Below, one piece after another: positions 42,962-52,058 of a stretch of DNA of 64,000 bases. Made by a program: the position numbers and the translations under genes. Position 1 is the stretch's first letter. Each line of letters opens with the position of its first letter. Origin of the DNA: Thermococcus sibiricus MM 739 (GTDB lineage Archaea > Methanobacteriota_B > Thermococci > Thermococcales > Thermococcaceae); NCBI RefSeq assembly GCF_000022545.1, contig NC_012883.1, forward strand, positions 736,276 to 800,275, given 5' to 3'. The notes below the pieces were generated by a model. It saw only the letters and a program-made list of their open reading frames with translations, ran no database searches and was not told the DNA's origin.

Positions 42962-44164
42962 ATGAGTGATGTTAAAGATGTCAATGTCAAAAGTCATGAA
43001 GAAGAATATGACGATTACGTTTACTATCTCAAACGTAGAATAAGGCAACTTGAACTCCAAGTGAGAACACTTGAAGCAGATAAAGAAAGGCTCGAGAGAG
43101 AACTCTCTCGCTTGAGGATGGAGATGTCAAGACTCAGACAGCCACCGGCATTTGCTGGAACTCTAATTGAACTCTTGGATGAAGATAGAGCAATTGTCCA
43201 AAACTACAATGGGCCAAGATTTGTTGTGAGAATTGCTCCTTGGATAGAGAGAGAAAATCTCAGGCCTGGTTCAAGAGTTGCTTTGGATCAAAGAACAATG
43301 GCAGTAATAGAGCTCTTACCATCCCAGAAAGATCCATCTGTCCTAGGATTTGAAGTTATTGAAAGGCCCACGGTGACATACAAGGACATTGGTGGTTTAA
43401 AGAAGCAATTAGTAGAGCTTAGAGAAGCTGTTGAATTACCTCTGAAACATCCGGAGCTTTTTGAGAAGGTAGGAATCGAGCCTCCAAGGGGTGTCTTACT
43501 GTATGGGCCACCGGGTTGTGGAAAGACTTTAATGGCTAAAGCCCTAGCTCATGAAGTTAATGCGACCTTTATAAGAGTTATTGGAAGTGAACTTGTGAGG
43601 AAGTATATAGGGGAAGGAGCGAGATTAGTAAGCGAACTCTTTGAGCTTGCGAGAGAAAAGGCTCCATCAATAGTTTTCATTGACGAAATAGATGCAATAG
43701 GTGCCAAAAGACTTGATGAAACAACTGGTGGAGAAAGGGAAGTTAACAGAACATTGATGCAATTATTGGCCGAGTTAGATGGGTTTGATCCAATGGGTGA
43801 GGTAAAGATAATTGCGGCAACTAATAGGCCCGATATCCTAGATCCTGCATTACTAAGGCCTGGAAGATTTGATAGATTGATAGAAGTTCCATTACCAGAC
43901 TTCCGTGGAAGACTTGAAATTCTTAAGGTACATACGAGGAAGATGAATCTCAAAAAGGTTGATCTGAAAGTAATAGCTGAGATGACAGAGGGGGCCAGTG
44001 GTGCCGATCTAAAGGCCATTGTTACAGAAGCAGGAATGTTTGCAATTAGATCTAGAAGGGAATATGTGACACAAGAAGACTTTCTAAAGGGAGTTGAGAA
44101 GGTTCTTGGATCAGAGGAAAAGCTGGCACAGCAAATGGCCGCACATGAAGTTATGTACGGTTGA
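42962..44164 (+). CDS. pan: Proteasome-activating nucleotidase (PAN)
   Basis: A 400-residue AAA+ ATPase that unfolds proteins for the 20S proteasome. An N-terminal coiled coil (about residues 20-58) is followed by an OB domain, Walker A GPPGCGKT (182-189), Walker B VFIDEID with Asp241/Glu242, and the SRH region [19 protein letters not shown]. The C-terminus VMYG fits the hydrophobic-Tyr-X motif that docks into the proteasome. Length matches archaeal PAN. GGAGGGGG precedes the ATG. Confidence 0.97.
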   Translation: MSDVKDVNVKSHEEEYDDYVYYLKRRIRQLELQVRTLEADKERLERELSRLRMEMSRLRQPPAFAGTLIELLDEDRAIVQNYNGPRFVVRIAPWIERENLRPGSRVALDQRTMAVIELLPSQKDPSVLGFEVIERPTVTYKDIGGLKKQLVELREAVELPLKHPELFEKVGIEPPRGVLLYGPPGCGKTLMAKALAHEVNATFIRVIGSELVRKYIGEGARLVSELFELAREKAPSIVFIDEIDAIGAKRLDETTGGEREVNRTLMQLLAELDGFDPMGEVKIIAATNRPDILDPALLRPGRFDRLIEVPLPDFRGRLEILKVHTRKMNLKKVDLKVIAEMTEGASGADLKAIVTEAGMFAIRSRREYVTQEDFLKGVEKVLGSEEKLAQQMAAHEVMYG

Positions 44165-44298
44165 TCTTTTCTTTACATTATTTGAGAAGGAGTTCTTAAG
44201 TCTTTAGTTTCAGTACTCTTTGTAAAAAAGTAAGTTTTGAAAATTCTTAAATAGTTTAGCTCAAATTATCATATACTGAAATTTATTGGGGTGATAAA

Positions 44299-44838
44299 AT
44301 GAGGAGAATAGTTGTATTCTTAATACTGGGATTTTTAATTGGAATGTCTATTCAATACACCACAGCAATCCCAGAAGAAATGCTTTCTAAGGCCAGAATC
44401 TACGTGGGTTGGGAAGAGGGGTATTTGGAATCAACCCTAATGCCAGAAAGTACTTGGTTAATTGTCAAATGGTCAAAGGACTGGGATTTACCGTTTGGCT
44501 TTAACATTCCAGAAGGAGCCTGGATGGCAAGTCATTTTATTTGGTATACTAATAATATTAGCAAAGGCTTCTTCGGGTACAATGAGACTTCACTTGTCTC
44601 TTGGGGAGATCCAGACATCATTCCAGAGGCCGAGTATAGGGTCGAAGAATATGTTAAAATAGTGATATTAAACGAGAACGAGAATAAAAAGTATAAAGAA
44701 AAAGGTGCATTCAAAGCTTCCGACTTGGGATATCCATTCCCAGAAAATGCATATGTTGTCCACTACACCGTGGAAGTCTACAATGCCACAACCAACAGTC
44801 TTCTGTTTGAATACACACTTGTGCCGTTGTCTCCTTAG
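44299..44838 (+). CDS. Secreted protein of unknown function
   Basis: A 179-residue protein with a signal peptide (hydrophobic residues 4-22, then PEEML) and no second membrane helix, so probably secreted or released. Tyr and Trp are frequent (YVGWEEGYLES, WLIVKWSKDWDLPFG). A TATA-like stretch precedes it at about 44245. It converges on the HTH-CBS gene with a three-base gap. Family not recognised. Confidence 0.75.
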   Translation: MRRIVVFLILGFLIGMSIQYTTAIPEEMLSKARIYVGWEEGYLESTLMPESTWLIVKWSKDWDLPFGFNIPEGAWMASHFIWYTNNISKGFFGYNETSLVSWGDPDIIPEAEYRVEEYVKIVILNENENKKYKEKGAFKASDLGYPFPENAYVVHYTVEVYNATTNSLLFEYTLVPLSP

Positions 44839-44841
44839 TTT

Positions 44842-45402
44842 TTACTTTATCTTGAATAGATCCGATCGAGTTATTATCCCTTCTGGTTTCCCCTCTCTAT
44901 TTTGCACTATAATTGCTGGATGTTCCTCCAGTAAGTACTTCACGACTTCTATACTCTCATATTCATTCACTATAGGAAACGGTCCGTCCATGATTTCCAT
45001 AACCTTTTTGGAGAGCAAGTCTTCATACTCAAAACTTTTTCGCACAAGTGTCTTTTCTGTTATAGAGCCCACCACCTTGTTTCCAGCAATCACGGGCACT
45101 TGAGATATGTTGTATTCATTCATAAGTTTAACAACATATTCAACAGTTTCGTATGGTTTAACCCCTATTATAGGAGAAGACATGAGTTCTTTTGCTGTAA
45201 AACGGCTTTTTTTACACTCTTTTAAGGCTTGCAGAATTCGATTAAAAGTTGATAACCTCGGATCAACCTTTCCAGTCTCCAGTTTTGCTATATATGCTTG
45301 GGTGACCCCCGCTCTTTGGGCAAGCTCTTCTTGCGTTATTCCTAATTCTTTTCGAAATCTCTTGATTTCTTTGGGGTCAATAGGTTGAGGAATAATTACC
45401 AT
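44842..45402 (-). CDS. HTH-XRE and tandem CBS-domain regulator
   Basis: A 186-residue protein. Residues about 10-62 form an XRE-type helix-turn-helix (FRKELGITQEELAQRAGVTQAYIAKLETG), and residues about 72-185 hold two CBS domains (MSSPIIGVKPYETVEYVVKLM and VMEIMDGPFPIVNEYESIEVV). CBS pairs bind adenosine nucleotides, so this may be an energy-sensing regulator. Two inverted repeats lie in its promoter, suggesting autoregulation. Confidence 0.9.
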   Translation of the reverse strand: MVIIPQPIDPKEIKRFRKELGITQEELAQRAGVTQAYIAKLETGKVDPRLSTFNRILQALKECKKSRFTAKELMSSPIIGVKPYETVEYVVKLMNEYNISQVPVIAGNKVVGSITEKTLVRKSFEYEDLLSKKVMEIMDGPFPIVNEYESIEVVKYLLEEHPAIIVQNREGKPEGIITRSDLFKIK

Positions 45403-45404
45403 GT

Positions 45405-45419
45405 ATAACCACCGGTTAT
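45405..45419. promoter_or_regulatory. Dyad ATAACC-ACC-GGTTAT next to regulator start
   Basis: A perfect six-base inverted repeat with a three-base centre directly upstream of the HTH-CBS gene start, overlapping its ribosome binding site. Together with the dyad at 45421-45446 it may form an autoregulatory operator. Confidence 0.5.
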
Positions 45420-45420
45420 T

Positions 45421-45446
45421 AGTTTTTAAGTTACAGTTTAAAAACT
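45421..45446. promoter_or_regulatory. Nine-base inverted repeat over the regulator's TATA region
   Basis: AGTTTTTAA (45421-45429) and TTAAAAACT (45438-45446) are exact complements separated by eight bases. On the minus strand the TTTTTAAAC part is also the likely TATA box of the HTH-CBS gene, so binding here would block transcription. Confidence 0.5.
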
Positions 45447-45574
45447 TTCGCAGAGGTCTCAGATATTCTGTGTTATTACTTGAAAGGTTAGCCCTTTATG
45501 GTGAGGAGCTATGTGAAAACACCAAATCATTTATTAACTATTAGAACTTGATGAGTTTCAAGGTGGGGGAATTT

Positions 45575-46075
45575 ATGGCCGGTACGGTGAGTAAGATTGT
45601 AATCTTTAATGACGAAGAGGAGTTTGTAGCGGATATGGAGGAAGCCATGGAGAGATTTACATATCTTGCGAGCAAATATGGTGTCAATGTTATAGAAGGC
45701 GTTTTGTTATGGGATTACATTGGAATTAGAGATGATGAAGGCATCAAAGTCTTTAGAATTGGAGAATTTCCCTATATTGAGGGAATATTAAAAGTTGATC
45801 TTGATATACTAAAAATTCTTGAGCAATATTTTGATGAAATGGAAAGCAGATGGGAAGATTTAACAACAGATGAGATAAACTATTTCGTTGAGATGTTAAA
45901 TGATGCTCTCGGAGAGCATAGAGTTTACTATGAAGCCCATGAATTGGGACTGGAGCGAAATGAAGCTTACATCATACTTAACATCAAAGGTCTTTATTAT
46001 CTTGAAAATGTGGTGGATAGTGAAGATAGGCATGTTTTGGATGAGGCTGTTTCAATTTTAACAAAATATATGTAG
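45575..46075 (+). CDS. Conserved acidic protein of unknown function
   Basis: A 166-residue, acidic, soluble protein (IVIFNDEEEFVADMEEAMER...). The ATG at 45575 has GGTGGGGG upstream; an ATG at 45548 is less likely. It is followed ten bases later by another small gene and then queE, so it may belong to that operon. No family recognised. Confidence 0.7.
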   Translation: MAGTVSKIVIFNDEEEFVADMEEAMERFTYLASKYGVNVIEGVLLWDYIGIRDDEGIKVFRIGEFPYIEGILKVDLDILKILEQYFDEMESRWEDLTTDEINYFVEMLNDALGEHRVYYEAHELGLERNEAYIILNIKGLYYLENVVDSEDRHVLDEAVSILTKYM

Positions 46076-46084
46076 GTGGTAGAA

Positions 46085-46333
46085 ATGCTGTTCAAGAAAA
46101 AGGGTCTCTTTACGGTTAGTGATGCCCTGAAAGTTGTGGAAATGGCAAGCAAGAAAGACCCAAGGGAGATCATAATAATGTGCGAGGCAATTGATGAAGA
46201 TGCAAAGAGAAGACTTTGGGACTACGCAAAAGGAGTGGAACTAATGGCCGATTTAACTGGAGAAAAAAGAAATGTCAAGATTGAAATACTCGAAGGTTAT
46301 GTAAGTGACAAGGTAAAAGGAATTGAGCTCTAA
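46085..46333 (+). CDS. Small conserved protein before queE
   Basis: An 82-residue soluble alpha/beta protein (MLFKKKGLFTVSDALKVVEMA...). The ATG at 46085 is preceded by GGTGGTAG. It ends ten bases before queE, suggesting one transcript. Family not recognised. Confidence 0.65.
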   Translation: MLFKKKGLFTVSDALKVVEMASKKDPREIIIMCEAIDEDAKRRLWDYAKGVELMADLTGEKRNVKIEILEGYVSDKVKGIEL

Positions 46334-46342
46334 GGTGAGTGT

Positions 46343-47098
46343 ATGTTTCTGGTAGAGATCTTCAACAGCTGGCAAGGAGAAGGGGGAAGCGTAGAAGGCA
46401 GTGCCTTTGGTAGGAGGCAAATTTTTGTTAGATTTGCGGGTTGTGATCTTAAATGCTGGTGGTGCGACTCTGCAAATTACATAATAGCTTCTAAAGTTCC
46501 AAAGTGGCGTTATGAGGTAGAACCTTTTACTGGAAAATTTGAATATAAACCAAATCCGGCAAATTTTGAGGAGGTGGTTAGTGCCATCCTTCACCTTGAT
46601 ACTGGTGATATACACTCTATAAGTTACACTGGAGGGGAACCAACTTTACAAACAAGGAATCTTTCAACGCTTATGAAGAAGATGCATGAATTGGGATTTA
46701 AGAACTTCTTGGAGACCAACGGAAGTAGACCGGAGAGAATAAATGATATTGCTCATCTAGTAGATTATGCAAGCGTTGATATTAAGGATGCGACTGCAAG
46801 AGCTACAGAAGACTGGAAAAATCTTGTCCTCAAGGAGGTAGAAAGCATTAGAATCCTTAAGCGATCTGGAGTAAAAACTTATGCAAAGCTTGTGGTTACA
46901 CAAAATACAAAGGAAGAAGATGTTAAGTGGTATGCTAAACTTCTAAAAGGGCAGGCCCCAATAGTTATCCAACCCAGAGAGCCCATTGAAATGTCTCAAA
47001 CTCAGTTGATGAGGCTATATAATACTGCAGCTAAAATTATGGGGCGGGAAAACGTTGGATTGAGTTTTCAGGTGCATAAGTATTTGAATGTTCTCTAA
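46343..47098 (+). CDS. queE: 7-carboxy-7-deazaguanine synthase
   Basis: A 251-residue radical SAM enzyme that converts 6-carboxytetrahydropterin to 7-carboxy-7-deazaguanine on the route to archaeosine in tRNA. SWQGEGGSVEGSAFGRRQIF at the N-terminus and the cluster-binding CDLKCWWC (Cys34, Cys38, Cys41) are diagnostic of QueE, and SYTGGEPTLQ is the GGE motif. The enzyme probably acts as a dimer in the cytoplasm. Confidence 0.93.
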   Translation: MFLVEIFNSWQGEGGSVEGSAFGRRQIFVRFAGCDLKCWWCDSANYIIASKVPKWRYEVEPFTGKFEYKPNPANFEEVVSAILHLDTGDIHSISYTGGEPTLQTRNLSTLMKKMHELGFKNFLETNGSRPERINDIAHLVDYASVDIKDATARATEDWKNLVLKEVESIRILKRSGVKTYAKLVVTQNTKEEDVKWYAKLLKGQAPIVIQPREPIEMSQTQLMRLYNTAAKIMGRENVGLSFQVHKYLNVL

Positions 47099-47103
47099 GA
47101 TGA

Positions 47104-47114
47104 GTTTTTAAATA
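47104..47114 (+). promoter_or_regulatory. TATA box of the C/D box sRNA
   Basis: GTTTTTAAATA lies just after the queE stop, about 25 bases before the inferred 5' end of the sRNA at 47134. Confidence 0.5.
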
Positions 47115-47133
47115 TTCTGTACTATCCTCCCTT

Positions 47134-47193
47134 AGGCAATGATGTAGATTGGCCTTTGGGGTATTGATGCCCGAGATCGACGAAACTGAGCCT
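47134..47193 (+). ncRNA. Probable C/D box sRNA (2'-O-methylation guide)
   Basis: A 60-base stretch with box C ATGATGT (47139-47145), a C'-like TTGATG (47164-47169) and a perfect box D CTGA (47186-47189). AGGC (47134-47137) pairs with GCCT (47190-47193), forming the terminal stem of the kink-turn. A TATA box sits at the right distance upstream and a T-rich run follows. Box D' is not clear. The guide before box D is CCCGAGATCGACGAA; the target in rRNA or tRNA was not identified. Length is typical of archaeal C/D sRNAs. Confidence 0.6.
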
Positions 47194-47208
47194 GTTATTA
47201 TTTTTTCA
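47194..47208 (+). terminator. T-rich terminator after sRNA
   Basis: GTTATTATTTTTTC directly follows the sRNA stem and fits the oligo-T signal that ends transcription in Thermococcales. Confidence 0.45.
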
Positions 47209-47230
47209 TGGCTTTATTGCCAGGCTTGTT

Positions 47231-47273
47231 CATTTTTGACCATCATCCCCTTGTAGTTTGACCACTCTATTAA
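47231..47273 (+). promoter_or_regulatory. Conserved leader upstream of small gene B
   Basis: CATTTTTGACC, then CCTTGTAGTTTGACCA and CTCTATTA, matching the block before copy A (675-628, minus) in order and spacing. Probably a leader or binding site that travels with the small gene. Confidence 0.5.
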
Positions 47274-47289
47274 TTATTGGTGATGTGTG

Positions 47290-47400
47290 ATGTTTAGTTT
47301 CGAGAGTTTGAGAAGGTTTTGGGAGAAGGAGAGGAAGCCTGAAGTTAAAAAAGAATGGGTGAAACATGAGGCAACGAACTTCCAAAGAAAAGTAATCTGA
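47290..47400 (+). CDS. 36-residue protein, small family copy B
   Basis: A 36-residue ORF (MFSFESLRRFWEKERK...) starting at ATG 47290 after GGTGATGTG. About 23 of 36 residues match copy A at 507-617, with conserved RxFWxKERKPEV and the NFQ near the end. An inverted repeat TCCAATT (47412-47418) / AATTGGA (47436-47442) follows and may end the transcript. Basic, probably helical, no known family. The rest of the gap to 47510 holds no other gene. Confidence 0.6.
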   Translation: MFSFESLRRFWEKERKPEVKKEWVKHEATNFQRKVI

Positions 47401-47509
47401 TGCTATTATCCTCCAATTCCGAGGGGTTAAAAAGCAATTGGAAGAGTTCTGGTCTGCTCTATATTAAATTATAAAAATAGTAGCAAAACGAAAAAACAGA
47501 TGTTTGAGC

Positions 47510-49951
47510 CTATTTGATCACGTGCTTGTAATAATACCAGAGCCCCCTTATTATATCTCTAACTTCAATCATCGTGAACATTGGGCTTCTGTTGATAAGC
47601 TTGGCCGTTTCTTCCCACGTGTGGGATTGAAGAACACGGTAAATGAGTAGATGTATTTGTCTTTCATCGAGGTATGGTTTCATCCATCCATCAAGGAAAT
47701 AAAGCTTAACTATTGGCTTTACTGCATCTAGAACGGTGTCATAAGTTAAAACTTTCCCAACAAACATTTCAAGACGCTTTTTCTGAACCTCTGTGATGTT
47801 CAATGGATAGTCAACACTCTCCCCAAAAGGAGTCTCAAACAACCACCTAGCTATTTCTGGTTCCAGGTCTTTGTGCGTGTCCCCTAACCACTCTGTAAAT
47901 CGTATTCTAAACTCGTCATTGGCTTTTTTGACTATTTCTTGAGCTTTTTTACTTATTGGTTTTATCACTATAGCTGTGTATTCCCCACTTACGGGATTTC
48001 TTGAAGGGCTTAAATGAACAGGGGCAAAACCATTTCTGATCCAGAATCTTATCAACTCTTCACTTGCTCCAAATCCACTTCCTACCCAGTCAAAGTTCTC
48101 CTTATCAGCTTCATATATTAACAATTCGAGAGCTCTGCTTCCAAGCCCCATATCCATAGCATCTGGATGGGTTGCTATTCTCACAACTCTGTATCCTTTT
48201 AGTCGTGCAAACTCCTTCGAATAGTGGTGCTTCACCATCATGTCTGGTATTATGTTGCCTCTCGGTTTGTATCCCTTAGCCATTTTATCTATGTCCTTCT
48301 TTGGGATTCCTCCCTCTTTGGCGATCTGTACTGCACATACTATCTTTCCATTCTTCAAGCGAAGGACCCTTGCTTCATGATGAGGAGCATCGGCCAAAAG
48401 TGCAACGTCGCTTGGCTTATTTCTGTAATGGGCAAGAACATAGATACCAACAAAGTGTCTCAAATCTTCTCTATCATTTTCAAACCAATCATCAAGGTCT
48501 GGCTTTTCAAAGTAGACTTCTTTCTTTCTAATAAACTCATAATCTTCTTCTGTAAGCGCTACTGCTTCTGCATCGAGGAGAAGAACATCAAAGAGCCATC
48601 TCTCAATGGGGTCGTTGCTTTCATATCTGATTGGGACTGAGAGATGAATTTCTTTAAATTCTCTCTTGTTTCTCGCCTTCTTGAGAAATTTAACAGAGAA
48701 TCCTCTCCCGGCTCCTTCATATCCATGTATTGTTGATGAATAGATAACTTTTGGCTTATTTAGGTATTTATGGAGGATTGGGACATGAATTCCAGCGGCC
48801 TCATCAATAACGTAAACATCGGCGTTCATATTGTATCCTTGAGTTGGAGGATAATACCTCAATCCGATACCCTTAGCGTATATTTCTTTTATAAGACTAT
48901 TTTCCTCAATCACTTTTGGTTTATAGCCTAGTTTTTGGAGACTCTTTTTTGCAAAACGGAAAAGACTTTGAACATTTTCAAGTTCTGGGGCTGTTACTAC
49001 TATTCTAACACGCTTCTTCTTGGATTTAACTGCCAACCCAATAGAGCCTATGCCTACGCTGACACTTTTTCCCCTCCCTCTATCTGCAGTTAGGACAATC
49101 ATACCGTCTCTTTCTATGAGGTTTTCGAGATTTTTAAGAACCTCAACTTGACCATTTGTGAGACAAAGCTCATAAAGTTCTCTTGGAAACCTCATTTTTC
49201 CTGGTATTTCAATTTTCTCTCTTTCAGGAAGTTTTGCTTGGCTTTTTCCTTCTTCTGGCCCTTTTACGATCTTTTGTGTATCTGCATCTAGGATGTAGAC
49301 TCCCTCTTGCTCTTCGAGTTTTCTGATTAGTCTTCTGTTAAAACGCTTTTTTACATCATCTATCGTATACGGAGGAGTAACGAGGCTTTTGTGGAAACCG
49401 GTCCACATCTTTTTCCATTTCTCAAAGGGGTTCGCAAGAACAAAAATTAATCCCCCTCCTCTCACAGTCTCAATTATTCTACCAAGATCATTTGGAGAAA
49501 AATCGTAGCTGAGGTCAAGAACAAGAAGATCGTAAGTTCTTCCCAGAATGTCCCGAGTATATTTGAATGTTACAGAAGTTACATTCACATTGTCCCCTGC
49601 CAGAATATCAAAGTGTTTTCTGAATTCTTCATATCTCATTCTCCCAAAAGTCTCTGGTCCAAGGGCATCGGTGGCATATAACATTTCCACCTTATCTTCA
49701 CTTTCATCTCTAAGCTTTTTTTTCACAAGTTCCCCCAGAATTGAAGAGATTATTTTAGCAGAGGCCCCTCCAAGAATTCCAGCCAATGTGGCCTTTTTCA
49801 TTGTATCGCTTGCAAGAACTATTATTCTCCTGTGGAATCCTTCAATAGATTCAGCAAGGGCTGTTTCGGTGAGCTTCAGAGTTGAGTCTTTAATACCCTC
49901 GCTCTTGGCGTACTCTCTCACTTCCTTGTCAAATCTCACTTTCACAGTCAT
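47510..49951 (-). CDS. tmcA: tRNA(Met) cytidine acetyltransferase
   Basis: An 813-residue RNA acetyltransferase that makes N4-acetylcytidine, using ATP and acetyl-CoA. Order of domains: an N-terminal TmcA-specific domain (about 1-220), an RecD-like helicase domain with Walker A VLTADRGRGKSVSVG (about 286-300) and VIDEAAGIHVP, then a GNAT domain with ATHPDAMDMGLGSRALELL, and a tRNA-binding tail. In Thermococcus, TmcA relatives (Nat10 homologues) also modify rRNA widely at high temperature. Single gene, divergent from the peptidase gene. Confidence 0.95.
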   Translation of the reverse strand: MTVKVRFDKEVREYAKSEGIKDSTLKLTETALAESIEGFHRRIIVLASDTMKKATLAGILGGASAKIISSILGELVKKKLRDESEDKVEMLYATDALGPETFGRMRYEEFRKHFDILAGDNVNVTSVTFKYTRDILGRTYDLLVLDLSYDFSPNDLGRIIETVRGGGLIFVLANPFEKWKKMWTGFHKSLVTPPYTIDDVKKRFNRRLIRKLEEQEGVYILDADTQKIVKGPEEGKSQAKLPEREKIEIPGKMRFPRELYELCLTNGQVEVLKNLENLIERDGMIVLTADRGRGKSVSVGIGSIGLAVKSKKKRVRIVVTAPELENVQSLFRFAKKSLQKLGYKPKVIEENSLIKEIYAKGIGLRYYPPTQGYNMNADVYVIDEAAGIHVPILHKYLNKPKVIYSSTIHGYEGAGRGFSVKFLKKARNKREFKEIHLSVPIRYESNDPIERWLFDVLLLDAEAVALTEEDYEFIRKKEVYFEKPDLDDWFENDREDLRHFVGIYVLAHYRNKPSDVALLADAPHHEARVLRLKNGKIVCAVQIAKEGGIPKKDIDKMAKGYKPRGNIIPDMMVKHHYSKEFARLKGYRVVRIATHPDAMDMGLGSRALELLIYEADKENFDWVGSGFGASEELIRFWIRNGFAPVHLSPSRNPVSGEYTAIVIKPISKKAQEIVKKANDEFRIRFTEWLGDTHKDLEPEIARWLFETPFGESVDYPLNITEVQKKRLEMFVGKVLTYDTVLDAVKPIVKLYFLDGWMKPYLDERQIHLLIYRVLQSHTWEETAKLINRSPMFTMIEVRDIIRGLWYYYKHVIK

Positions 49952-50065
49952 TTCTCATCCCCAGAAATGAAAAAGTTGGAATCTTTAAAAACCTATACTT
50001 CATTAAGATGCTAATTTAAACGCTAAACTTTTATACGAAAAGGTCCTAATTAGTACGGTGATCTT

Positions 50066-51976
50066 ATGAAGAAGCTTGATGCAAAAGATTTGGCTAACTT
50101 TAAACTTGTGGGTGGACTTGATATATACAAGAAGAAAGTTGCATTTACAGTAAGTGAAATAAATGTGAAAAAGGATGAGTATTTTTCAAGAATTTACCTT
50201 TATGATGGAAGAAAAGCTGTGCAGTTTACCTCTGGGCCTAAAGACTCAAATCCTCGCTTTTCACCTGATGGAAAGTTAATAGCGTTCACTTCAAAACGAG
50301 AAAAAGAGAGCAAAGAGGCCGAACTTTATTTGATTCCCACCGCAGGAGGAGAAGCTAAACTCTTAACGAGATTCAAATTTGGAATAAACAACTATGAATT
50401 CTCCCCAGATGGCAAAACTCTTGCTGTGATTACTCAAGTAGAGCCTGAGAGAAAGAAAAAAGGAGAAGATGTGCACTTAATTAAGGAAGTTCCTTTTTGG
50501 TTTAATGGGATAGGATGGGTTTATGGAAGGAGGGGCCACATTTATCTCGTTGATGTCGAAAGTGGAAAGAAGAGGAAACTCACTGGGGGAAATCTTAATG
50601 TGCAAACACTCAAGTGGAGTAGAGATGGAACCCGGATCTACTTTGTGGCACAGGAGGATAGAGAAAAACAACCAAGGATAAGCGATCTATTTGTAATCAA
50701 TGTGAAAACTAAGAAAATTAAAAAACTCACTGAGTCTAAATGGCGTATCGGCGATTTTGTTCCTCTTGATGATGAAACATTTATTCTAAGAATGAATACT
50801 CTTGAGAGAGGAGGAGCAACTAATACGCACATTTATCACTTTGATTCAAAAACTAAGAAAATAAAAAAGCTCACAGCAAAACTTGATCGCTCAGCGTATA
50901 ATTCCCTCAATTGCGACGTTAGAGGCCCTTCAAGAAACCCACTCATTTACAAAGATGGGTGGATCTATTACATAGCGACCGACGGCCCAAGGGCAAACCT
51001 CTTCCGTGTCAATTTGAAAGGGAAGATAGAACGAGTTGTGAGAGGATACAAGAGTGTGGAAACCTTTGGCATCGGTGATTACATAGCCTTTATTGCCCAA
51101 GATGCTAAAACCCCAACGGAGCTCTATATTTTGAAAGATGGTAATGAGAAGAAGGTTACAGCCTTTAATGATTGGATTGAGGAGTACAACCTCTCAGAAC
51201 CAGAACATTTTAGGGTTAAAGTCTCCGATGGCATGGAAATTGATGCCTGGATAATGAAACCTGTTGGGTTTAAGAAAGGAAAGAAGTACCCTGCCGTCCT
51301 TGAGATCCATGGAGGCCCTAAAACTGCCTATGGTTACTCATTCATGCATGAATTTCATGTTTTAGCTGCAAAGGGCTTTGTTGTGATATTCTCCAACCCA
51401 AGGGGAAGTGACGGTTATGGAGAGGATTTTGCCGATATAATGGAACACTACGGAGAGAGGGATTATCTGGATTTGATGGAGGTTGTTGACGAAGCGATAA
51501 AGAGGTTTGACTTTATAGACCCAGAAAGGATTGGAGTAACTGGTGGTTCCTATGGTGGTTTCATGACGAACTGGATAGTTGGGCATACAAATCGGTTTAA
51601 GGCAGCTGTAACCCAGCGTTCGATATCTAACTGGATGAGCTTTTTTGGAACGACAGATATTGGCTAATTCTTCGCCCCAGATCAAATAGGTGGAGATCCT
51701 TGGAACAACACCGAAGGCTATTGGGAAAAGAGCCCGCTGAAATATGCTCCAAACGTCGAAACACCTCTTCTCATAATCCACTCAATGGAAGATTATCGCT
51801 GTTGGCTCCCAGAGGCGTTGCAATTCTTCACAGCTTTGAGATATCTTGGGAAGGAGGTGCAACTTGCTTTATTCCCAGGTGAAAATCACGATCTCTCAAG
51901 AAAAGGAAATCCAAAGCACAGGATGAAGAGACTTGAACTTATAGTGGGCTGGATGGAAAAGTGGCTTAAGGGTTGA
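50066..51976 (+). pseudogene. Acylaminoacyl-peptidase, interrupted by an in-frame stop
   Basis: An S9-family prolyl-oligopeptidase-like protein of 636 codons if read through. The N-terminal beta-propeller (with FSPDGKLIAFTSKRE-type repeats) is followed by an alpha/beta-hydrolase domain. Codon 534 is TAA (51665-51667) in the middle of GTTDIG*FFAPDQIGGDPW; relatives have Tyr there. The stop falls after the nucleophile Ser495 (GGSYGG) and before Asp576 (MEDYRC) and His608 (GENHDL), so the first fragment (533 residues) lacks two catalytic residues. It is either a genuine recent pseudogene or a sequencing error; no suppressor system for TAA is known. Confidence 0.85.
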
Positions 51977-52058
51977 TAATTCCTAGCCCTTACACTTTTT
52001 AACTCTATTTTTATGGAATTTTTGACACAGCAAGAGAAAAGAAAAGGAGAATAAAGCC

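Noticed and set aside
51665-51667. Recoding of the stop in the acylaminoacyl peptidase
   Set aside because: The codon is TAA. Pyrrolysine uses TAG and selenocysteine TGA, no stem-loop signal was seen, and a Tyr codon is expected at this site.
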